Assembly (NCBI RefSeq): GCF_003860465.1
Contig: NZ_CP034187.1
Coordinates: forward strand, 1-64,000
Reading direction: 5' to 3'
From: Deinococcus psychrotolerans
GTDB lineage: Bacteria > Deinococcota > Deinococci > Deinococcales > Deinococcaceae
Length of the DNA stretch: 64,000 nucleotides
The position numbers and the translations under genes are program-made. Under the pieces are notes generated by a model. That model saw only the letters and a program-made list of their open reading frames with translations, was not told the origin of the DNA and ran no database searches. Below, piece by piece: positions 53,026 to 59,926 of the stretch. The stretch's first letter is position 1; every line of letters begins with the position of its first letter.

Positions 53026-55965
53026 ATGGGAGAGGAAATTACTCCGAATTGGCAACCGTTCCTGCACGAACTTTCTGTACGCCTCCTCGATTTCGAGGAC
53101 AGGCAGCCAGAGATCGTCCAACTTCTCCAAGACGCAGGGGTAAACGTGCCGGACGATGGGGGCGCACTACTGAGCGAGATTGACCCACTCAGTGCACTGT
53201 CTCTGATCTGCAAACACAAAAACACAGAAAGACTCGTTCAAATCTTGAAGAACATCCGTGAAAAGCTCAGTCTGGTCGCGCAAACGCCGTCTGATTTTAC
53301 GGGTCTCCCCACAAGCGATCCCCGCAGCCCACTTCTGTTCCCGTACCGGAGTACCCGTCAGCCAGATGACATTCCAATTCTCTGGCGTCTGACGCATGAA
53401 GCGGTGGCAGGGACGCTACAGCCTGATACGTTCAACAGGGCACTGGAGATCGGAAACGTCGGTCTCTCAAAACTCACCATGGGGCTGTTCTGGATAAATG
53501 CTGACCTTTACCTTGCTCTAAATAGCAAGAACGTCGCTTACCTCAGCGAACTGGGCTTCCCGGACGCTGCCGAGATCGTTTCCCTCGAGACCTACCAGGC
53601 AACCATCGAGCGGGCACGCACTTTTGCTCCGTCATTCACGGCGCTGTCGCATGCTGCCTGGGTGAGTGGGGGCCCTGTTCTTCCCCCTGACCGCTTTCCT
53701 CTTCAGGAACTGCAAGAGACGACTGCCTCATCCCGCGCCGAGTTCAGCCGGCTCACCGACCTCGGTGACGTGCAAGCGGCCAAACCGTTCATGCAGCAGA
53801 CTCAGGCGAAGCTGCACAACCGCTTCGGCTCTCTCCTCAAAGCCACGGTGCGGCAGAGCCAACCCAAAGCTTTAGTGGTCAGAGAGGATACCCGGTATAC
53901 AGGCGGGAAGATCTTTGCGGTGAGGGTCGCCTTCCAAGACCGGTCACGGTCGGGCGGCAAGGGACTGTACTTTGGAAACCTTGTCATCTCAGTCGAAAGC
54001 GACAGCGAAACGCAGGCAAACACACTCATGGCATTGTTCGGGTTGGCCCACGGTGTGGATTCCATGGGACGGGATACGGTGCGCTTGGCTCTGCAAAAAC
54101 CAGCTGCAATGGAACGGGTTTTAAGCGCATTGAGGGCTGTGTACGATCTACCGACGTCGCCCCAACTGACCATCGTCAAAGAGGTGTGGTCTGGCCCAGA
54201 TTTTACGCTTACGGGCCGTGCCGATCCAGAACTTGAAAAGGCACTGCACACGTATGCCGTCAGTGTTGGGAAGCCTCGCAAGCTCGAGGTACTGGTGAGG
54301 GTGCCCGCTGAAGCGCTAATCTCAGCCGAATATCCGGACACCATGGCAGCGGTGATCGGGTACCTCGACGGCCTTGCCGCAGCAATTGACGAAGTGGTGA
54401 GGGACATGGAAAATGACGATGCTATTGAAGTGCAGCCGGTTGTGCCTCTGACAGTACAACCTCAGCCATTACATCCTCTGAATGTGATCCTGTATGGCCC
54501 GCCGGGAACCGGGAAGACGTACTCGGTCGCGCGCTTGGCCCTGGAGCGGCTGGATCCGGATTTTCTCAGCGGTGAGCGTACCCGGCAAGAACTCCAAGAC
54601 CGCCTGACCCAGTTGCAGGCGGAGGGGCGGGCGGTGTTCACGACCTTCCACCAGAATTACGCTTACGAGGATTTCATTGAAGGCATCAAGCCGGTGCCTG
54701 CGCCGGACGGTAGTGGGGGCGTCACGTACGCCCTGGTGCCGGGGATCCTCAAGCGCCTGGTCGAGCGCGCCTCCGCCCCAGTGCTCAGTGGCGCGTTTTC
54801 TGACCTCAACCCGGACGGTCAGGTCTGGAAGATCAGCCTGGACGGAACAGCCGGATCCAGCTCGACGCGCGAGTACTGCCTCAAGCACGGTGAGGCCAGG
54901 ATCGGTTACGAACAGGTCGGCCGCTTTGACGAAGCTGTGACGCTCAGCGGCGCACCCAAGGCATTTTACGAGGGTATGGAGGTGGGTGACCTGCTCCTGA
55001 TGTCCGCTCCGCACACGCACGTCCAGGCGGTCGGCATCGTCACCGGCGACTACCGGTATGAAGAGCAGGTGCCGCAAGGTGTGAAAGCGGACTACCGCAA
55101 CGTTCGCGCAGTGACGTGGATGGAGAGTAGCCTGAGTCTGCCGGTCAAGGAGTTCATCGGACGCAATTTCTCCCAGATTTCGGTGTATCACCTGGATCTG
55201 CACGTGCCGGAGGTGATGGCCTTCCTGGAGCGCGCAGGGGTTCTGAAATCGGCCATGATGACCACCGAGCTGCCCCAAGCGCACGTCTTGATCATCGACG
55301 AGATCAACCGGGGAAATGTCGCCAAGATCTTTGGAGAACTCATTACCTTGCTTGAGCCTTCCAAGCGCCTGGGCCGGGAGGAAGCGACGACGGTCGAACT
55401 GCCTTACAGCAAGAAGCCCTTTGCGCTGCCCTCAAATGTATACGTGATTGGCACCATGAACACGGCGGACCAGAGTCTCGCCCGGCTGGACTCCGCCCTG
55501 CGTCGCCGCTTCGAGTTCGTGGAGATGTTCCCGCGGCCTGAATCCCTGGTGGTCACGGCTGACGGCATCGACCTGCGGCGGGTCCTGTACGCCATGAACC
55601 GTCGCCTCACCCTGTTGCAGGGACGGGATTACACCATCGGGCATGCTTATTTCACCCATCTTGAGAAGAGTGCCACCGTCACGGATGTGGCGAGGGTGTT
55701 CCGGCTGAAAGTGCTGCCGCTGCTCGAGGAGTACTTCTTTGACGACTGGGGGCAGATCCGGGCCGTCCTGAACGACGTGGCCAAACCTCAAGAAGATCAA
55801 CTCATCGTGCCGGAAGACGCTGGGGCGTGGCTGGAAAACTGGGATACTCCCGGCGAGGTGTACCGTGTGCAGGAGGCGGCGCTGGCCCGCGTAGGGGCGT
55901 TCACGGGTATCTATAAAGGCTCCCTGACCTTTCCCTTTGACGTGTCAGTGACGCCAGCGCCATGA
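53026..55965 (+). CDS. mcrB: McrB, GTPase motor of type IV restriction, with EVE-like insert
   Basis: This 979-residue protein has an N-terminal MrcB-type domain (residues about 1-400), the AAA+ Walker A LYGPPGTGKTYSVARL (about 490) and FIEGIKPV. A beta-rich EVE/PUA-like insertion follows at about residues 585-740 (DGQVWKISL, then VGDLLLMSAPHTHVQAVG). Then come Walker B VLIIDEINRGN (about 755) and IGTMNTADQSLARLD (about 805) with an RRRFEF arginine finger. McrB recognises modified DNA and drives McrC cleavage by GTP hydrolysis. EVE/PUA-type domains read modified bases such as methyl- or hydroxymethylcytosine. The start MGEEITPNW at 53026 is the conserved one; upstream in-frame codons are not protein-like. 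Its stop overlaps mcrC (ATGA). Confidence 0.88.
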   Translation: MGEEITPNWQPFLHELSVRLLDFEDRQPEIVQLLQDAGVNVPDDGGALLSEIDPLSALSLICKHKNTERLVQILKNIREKLSLVAQTPSDFTGLPTSDPRSPLLFPYRSTRQPDDIPILWRLTHEAVAGTLQPDTFNRALEIGNVGLSKLTMGLFWINADLYLALNSKNVAYLSELGFPDAAEIVSLETYQATIERARTFAPSFTALSHAAWVSGGPVLPPDRFPLQELQETTASSRAEFSRLTDLGDVQAAKPFMQQTQAKLHNRFGSLLKATVRQSQPKALVVREDTRYTGGKIFAVRVAFQDRSRSGGKGLYFGNLVISVESDSETQANTLMALFGLAHGVDSMGRDTVRLALQKPAAMERVLSALRAVYDLPTSPQLTIVKEVWSGPDFTLTGRADPELEKALHTYAVSVGKPRKLEVLVRVPAEALISAEYPDTMAAVIGYLDGLAAAIDEVVRDMENDDAIEVQPVVPLTVQPQPLHPLNVILYGPPGTGKTYSVARLALERLDPDFLSGERTRQELQDRLTQLQAEGRAVFTTFHQNYAYEDFIEGIKPVPAPDGSGGVTYALVPGILKRLVERASAPVLSGAFSDLNPDGQVWKISLDGTAGSSSTREYCLKHGEARIGYEQVGRFDEAVTLSGAPKAFYEGMEVGDLLLMSAPHTHVQAVGIVTGDYRYEEQVPQGVKADYRNVRAVTWMESSLSLPVKEFIGRNFSQISVYHLDLHVPEVMAFLERAGVLKSAMMTTELPQAHVLIIDEINRGNVAKIFGELITLLEPSKRLGREEATTVELPYSKKPFALPSNVYVIGTMNTADQSLARLDSALRRRFEFVEMFPRPESLVVTADGIDLRRVLYAMNRRLTLLQGRDYTIGHAYFTHLEKSATVTDVARVFRLKVLPLLEEYFFDDWGQIRAVLNDVAKPQEDQLIVPEDAGAWLENWDTPGEVYRVQEAALARVGAFTGIYKGSLTFPFDVSVTPAP

Positions 55966-57260
55966 CGCTGCTGGTTGTGCGCGAGTACGCCACCCTCGTG
56001 CAGGGCCATACGGCGCGTCTTATTGACGGGAATCCCCTGCGGGCGGAAGTGCCAGCACGGGCTTTCGCCTCTCTCCGGGGACTGCTGCTGGAGCCTGGGA
56101 ATGACGCACAGTCTGTCCTGACGGCTGGTGTGCAGGGGGGAAAGGAAGTGCTGAAGCTGTCGTCCTGGGTGGGGGTTCTCCAGACGCCGGACGGCACCCA
56201 GATCGAGGTGCTCCCGAAGGTGCTCGAGGACGATTCAGACGTAGCTCGGACGCGGCAGCTGTTTATCCGGATGCTGAGTGCGCTGCTGGGCTTCACCTCG
56301 CGTGAATGGCGCGCGGCTGATCTCGACGCGTCTAAATTGCCACTCATGGAATTCTTCGCTTCACAGTTCCTGACGGCTGTGGCGCGGCTAGTCCGGCAGG
56401 GCATTGCGCGGACGTACCTGGAGCAGCCGCAGGAACTTCCAGCCCTCCGCGGGCGTTTGGATCTTCCCCGACATCTGCCGCTGCAACTCTCTCGCCCGTC
56501 CATGCTAGCAGTCGTGGCCGACGAGTTCTTGCTGGATCGTCCAGAAAACCGCGCCATTCGTGCTGCCTTGGAAGTGATCCGGCCTCTGCTGCGTGCGCCC
56601 GCAAATCTCCGGCTGCACACGCGGCTGCGAATGGCGTTTGAGGATGTCCCCGTTTCCCGTGAACCGCTGCAAGACCTGCGGATCTGGCACCGTGACCGCA
56701 GTTACCGGCAGTACACCGATGTGCGCCCACTGGTGGAGCTGGTTCTCCGGGGTCAGTCCCCCTTGACAGCCCAGGGGAAGGCGCACGTGCATTCCCTCCT
56801 CTTCCCGATGGCCGACGTCTTTGAAGCTTACGTGGCACAGGTTCTGCGGGAGTGTGTCGACGCGCAGGGCAACAGACAATACTTGAAGGTGGAGACGCAA
56901 CTGGCAGAACACCATCTGGCGTGTCAGCGTGGCCGGAAGGTGTATCTGCTCAAACCGGATCTGCGGTTGACCCTGCCGGACGGAAAGGAAGTGCTGGCAG
57001 ACACCAAATGGAAGCGCCTCAATGCGTCGGCAGGGCCGCGGGGTGGCGTCGACATGGCTGATCTCTACCAGATGTTCGCCTACGGTCAGAAATACCTGGC
57101 TGGGAAGGGGGAGATCTGGCTGATCTATCCGAAAACGGCGATGTTCCCAAAGAAGCTCGATCCCTTCATATTCACCGACGGCCTCAGCGCAACGGCTGTC
57201 CCGTTTGACTTGGAAGCAGACATGTCAAGTGGACTCGCCGCACTTCATCCATCGCACTGA
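55962..57260 (+). CDS. mcrC: McrC, nuclease subunit of type IV restriction
   Basis: The 432-residue protein has a McrC layout: N-terminal beta-rich part (VLQTPDGTQIEVLPKVL), a helical middle (ELPALRGRLD, then DEFLLDRPENRAIRAAL) and the PD-(D/E)XK core LKPDLRLTLPDG ... VLADTKWKRL (residues about 331-350). It is coupled to McrB through ATGA. McrC docks on the McrB hexamer, stimulates its GTPase and cuts DNA. It is the last gene of the plus-strand operon. There is only one copy, so both McrB versions would compete for it. Confidence 0.9.
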   Translation: MTLLVVREYATLVQGHTARLIDGNPLRAEVPARAFASLRGLLLEPGNDAQSVLTAGVQGGKEVLKLSSWVGVLQTPDGTQIEVLPKVLEDDSDVARTRQLFIRMLSALLGFTSREWRAADLDASKLPLMEFFASQFLTAVARLVRQGIARTYLEQPQELPALRGRLDLPRHLPLQLSRPSMLAVVADEFLLDRPENRAIRAALEVIRPLLRAPANLRLHTRLRMAFEDVPVSREPLQDLRIWHRDRSYRQYTDVRPLVELVLRGQSPLTAQGKAHVHSLLFPMADVFEAYVAQVLRECVDAQGNRQYLKVETQLAEHHLACQRGRKVYLLKPDLRLTLPDGKEVLADTKWKRLNASAGPRGGVDMADLYQMFAYGQKYLAGKGEIWLIYPKTAMFPKKLDPFIFTDGLSATAVPFDLEADMSSGLAALHPSH

Positions 57261-57697
57261 CGTCTGTGAGTGTTAATCAGTTGGCAAAGCATCCCAGCGC
57301 CAAGAATGCTAGAGCTATTCCCAGCTCAGTCTTTGACAACTTTGGTTTGAGGCTTTCCTAGACGGAGGAAACTGTTAATTCCCTCTTGTCCCTCGACAAA
57401 GACAGCAAAAAGCGGTGATTCCGCTGCTCTTATCGCTACCGTTGCCGACCGCACCGGCCTCAATAAGAAGCAGGAGAGCGACACTGTATCCGTCAAGCTC
57501 AAAAATACTAATTCACGCAGGCTTGCCTCTATATCACAGAAAGAACCGGATCCTGCTGGCGAATTCGTGACAACGGTTTAACCCGGTCGCCGAACGGCTC
57601 TCCTTTAGGGAATAGGCCGTCAACTTTCGGGCTATCAGCTCAGCAAGCGTGCCATGCTGTGCTCATGTATACGGGGAACCGGCAGATGAATCCGACC
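57261..57697. other. Non-coding gap after mcrC holding an HU-like relic
   Basis: About 440 bases without an intact gene, more AT-rich than the flanks. It includes a fragment of an HU-type gene (separate entry) and ends at the direct repeat. I see no clear terminator for mcrC. Confidence 0.45.
57402..57500 (+). pseudogene. HU-family DNA-binding protein fragment
   Basis: The plus-strand frame from 57417 reads SAALIATVADRTGLNKKQ, which matches the N-terminal helices of HU proteins (ADRTGLxKKQ). It is preceded in another frame by a lysine-rich stretch (DKDSKK) like the basic tail of Deinococcus HU. The rest of the domain, including the DNA-binding arm, is gone, so this is a relic. Confidence 0.5.
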
Positions 57698-57904
57698 ATG
57701 CAGGCGTCCATACCGGGCCTCGCGGCCCTCGCGGCGCGGCGCGGGCAGCAACCCCTCGGTGGTGTAATGCCGCACCAGCCGGGCGTTGACCTCGTCCTTG
57801 GGACGTGAAGCCCGGTCGAGCGGCAACACCTCAGCCAGCCGCTGATTGGCTTCCTCAACGAAATCCTCAATGCCGCCTTCCCAGTCCTGCGAAATCCCCA
57901 ACAT
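57698..57904 (-). pseudogene. MerR-like gene, 5' fragment
   Basis: The frame starts MLGISQDWEGGIEDF at 57904 and is almost identical to the intact regulator at 36613 through the winged-helix wing ARYGRLH. It then runs into unrelated sequence and stops at 57635. Only the first 68 or so residues of the family remain. Confidence 0.8.
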
Positions 57905-57912
57905 GCAGGCAG
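57698..57912. repeat. Direct repeat, right copy (about 215 bp)
   Basis: Matches 36407-36621. Homology starts abruptly at ATGCAGGCG on the left and ends at CAGGCAG just past the start codon on the right, as expected for a recombination scar. Confidence 0.85.
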
Positions 57913-57999
57913 AGGAGAGCGGGTCTTCCCCGCCCTTCGCTGTCTCCCGTGTTTCACCAGCGGTGCACCTCCGAGCGCGGCGGAAGAGAGTGCGTCCTC

Positions 58000-58437
58000 T
58001 CAGTTCGCTGCCACTTCCAACCGGCTTTGGAATGCCCGGCGCAGTGCCACGAGCGCGTCCAGGCTTTTCCAGAACACGCTGCGCCAGGCGTCCTGGTTGG
58101 GCAGCAGGTGCGTCACCTCGATATTGACGTGCGCTTCGAGAACGATCAGACGGCCCACCCGGACCTGCTGCTGGGCGTAAGCAACCGCTTCATGCACCAG
58201 CAACCGGGACAGGTTGCCTGGAATGAAGAAGAGTGGCAGATGCACCAACTGAAACGCTTTGGCATCCGCTGTGTGGGTGGCCAGCAGGTACAGTTCATCC
58301 TCATGCCTGAACAACACGTCGGCTTCCTCGTCTAACCAGGGCTCCAGCCCCTCTTCGATCAGGAAGGCCATCGCGGCGGTGGCGTAGCTGTTCCAGAGCA
58401 CATGCGTTTCGGGGCTGTAAGGCAGCAAGTCATCCAT
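58000..58437 (-). CDS. YbjN-like protein, second copy
   Basis: The ATG at 58437 follows a good AGGAG (6-nt spacing), giving 145 residues and deciding against the earlier start. It shares the layout of the 27697 gene: MAFLIEEGLEPWLDEEADV, FRHEDELYLLAT, then AVAYAQQQVRVGRLIVLE. Both are probably YbjN/chaperone-fold proteins. Sequence identity between the two is modest, so this is an old paralogy. Function unknown. Confidence 0.7.
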   Translation of the reverse strand: MDDLLPYSPETHVLWNSYATAAMAFLIEEGLEPWLDEEADVLFRHEDELYLLATHTADAKAFQLVHLPLFFIPGNLSRLLVHEAVAYAQQQVRVGRLIVLEAHVNIEVTHLLPNQDAWRSVFWKSLDALVALRRAFQSRLEVAAN

Positions 58438-58899
58438 GGACGTCTCCTGAAGCTGTTGACAGAGAAAGGGGAAAGGGGAATGGGCCGAAACGTCATGATT
58501 GGTGTGTGGCACTGATGACTCAGCAGAGGTGAAAGTGCATATCCTTTTGTGCTGCGCTTATCCGCATCAAATTGAGCGGGCACCCTTCAAACCCACGGTG
58601 CCCGCTCTTGTCTGGTGTTGCCGGCCTCGCAGCCTGGCGGTGACCCTGCCGAGGCGCTCCAAGCCTCGTCCCCGGAGGGAAAACCTCAAAAGTCCAGGAT
58701 TCGGACAAGTCCTCACGCCTTTACCCTGCGGCCTGCTGAAACTCAGACCTGATCCTTCATCCCTCAGTCCTCAAGCCTTAGCACTGAGTCCTTCCGTGGT
58801 CCGCGCCGCAGCGCGGTAAACGTTTCAGGAGGGTTCAACACCCGGAGTCCGGGGGAGCTGTTTCGCAGCGTCTTCGCGCGGACGGCAACGCCGTTCAGA
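58438..58899. other. Intergenic region with hairpin
   Basis: About 460 bases between the YbjN-like gene and the gene at 58900-59634, both on the minus strand. It contains a perfect 11-bp hairpin (separate entry) and no plausible gene. The promoter of the YbjN-like gene should lie in 58440-58570. Confidence 0.5.
58574..58607 (-). terminator. Hairpin terminator candidate
   Basis: GAGCGGGCACC and GGTGCCCGCTC form a perfect 11-bp stem with a 12-nt loop. On the minus strand it is followed by AATTTG, a weak T-tract. It is positioned to end transcription from the gene at 58900-59634. Confidence 0.55.
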
Positions 58900-59634
58900 T
58901 TACACGCTGGCTGGCACCTCGATGAAGGTCGTGGCATTGCGCTCGTCAATGATCCGGTCCACGCTCGAGGCGAACTCAGCAGCCTGATCGCGCAGCTCAA
59001 GCAACTGGGTCGCCAGATCCAGCGGATCGTCGATGACGGGTTCGTGACGGCTCCAGAACAGTGTGGTGAGACTGTCAGCGTCCAGTCCGGCGTTTTCACT
59101 CCGACCTGCGTCATTGCCGAGCAGACTCTGAAGCTGCACCTGCAACTGACCCTCGAGTTTGAAGCGCAGACTGGTCTGCTCCCGTACGGCCTGACCGTAC
59201 TGCTCGCCGAGTAGATTCAGGAGCTGCTGATCGCTGCTCTTGCCCAGAGTTTCGGCCCGCTTGCGCTCCACGGCGGCGGCCAGGGTCATCGTTTCGCCCG
59301 CGATTTCCACTGAGGTGGTGGCGTTGGCCTGCACCAGAGCGGCCTTGATCTGGCTGCGGCGCACACTGAGTGCCCGCAGCGAAGTGAACGCTGAGCGGGC
59401 CCGCTCAGCGAAGGCGGCCTCGCTCAGCCCACCCGGCTGACTCTGAGTGGGCGGGCGCACCCGGACCGCCTGCACCTCGCCGAGCCGCGTGCCGATCTTG
59501 TGTTCCAGCAGTTTGAGTTCCTTGAGGGCGTGCGTCAGGCTCATGCGCTGAACGCTGCCATCGCGGACCGAGTCACGGCGATCTGGCGCGGGGCGGGCAG
59601 TGGACGTGCGGGTAGGGCGGTCACGTTTGGTCAT
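58900..59634 (-). CDS. Unrecognised helical protein
   Basis: The ATG at 59634 has GGAG 6-9 nt upstream and gives 244 residues (MTKRDRPTRT); an in-frame start 13 codons earlier is less likely. The first 30 residues are basic and disordered, followed by SLTHALKELKLLEHKIGTRL, then a mostly helical body with heptad-like regions (AAVERKRAETLG, then EGQLQVQLQSLLG) and an acidic C-terminus. The motif LKELKLLEHKI resembles small coiled-coil proteins of phage and stress clusters, but I cannot name a family. No catalytic motif is seen. Confidence 0.65.
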   Translation of the reverse strand: MTKRDRPTRTSTARPAPDRRDSVRDGSVQRMSLTHALKELKLLEHKIGTRLGEVQAVRVRPPTQSQPGGLSEAAFAERARSAFTSLRALSVRRSQIKAALVQANATTSVEIAGETMTLAAAVERKRAETLGKSSDQQLLNLLGEQYGQAVREQTSLRFKLEGQLQVQLQSLLGNDAGRSENAGLDADSLTTLFWSRHEPVIDDPLDLATQLLELRDQAAEFASSVDRIIDERNATTFIEVPASV

Positions 59635-59926
59635 GCAGTCTCCGGCTTTTGAACGGAAGCGGAAGCGCACCATAACGCTCAGCGTGAAGCCGCGTCATCC
59701 GCCACACGGCTTACCCCACCGGGTGGGTCGAAGCGCAAGGTACCCGGTGGGATCCACTTACGGGTGGGTGATAATGCACATCTGACGGGTGGACTGAGCG
59801 GGTTGTTTCTTGTACAAGATGTCCGTGTGCTTGAGCCGTTTGGGCAGCAAGAATTGAGAGAGGTCACGTAGCCCCAGCTCCCGGCTGTACTGCCAGCACT
59901 TCGGCCACTCCCTTGTCTCCTCAATT
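59635..59926. other. Intergenic region with hairpin and short frame
   Basis: A 10-bp inverted repeat, CCCACCGGGT ... ACCCGGTGGG (59715-59751, 17-nt loop), may terminate the helD transcript. On the minus strand a frame from just after the helD stop (about 59926) to a TAA at 59758 looks protein-like (RDLSQFLLPKRLKHTDILYK, then STRQMCIITHP) but has no standard start codon. It may be a gene remnant. Confidence 0.45.

Larger units (their letters stand above)
48598..54957. repeat. Tandem duplication, copy B (6360 bp)
   Basis: This is the second copy of the block. It begins with brxD lacking its first 66 codons and ends inside the mcrB that continues intact to 55965. Copy B thus carries the functional mcrB while copy A carries the functional brxD. 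Confidence 0.93.

Noticed and set aside
59700..59800. CRISPR-like GGGTGG repeats
   Set aside because: The four GGGTGG motifs are short, unevenly spaced and imperfect; two of them are simply the arms of one hairpin.
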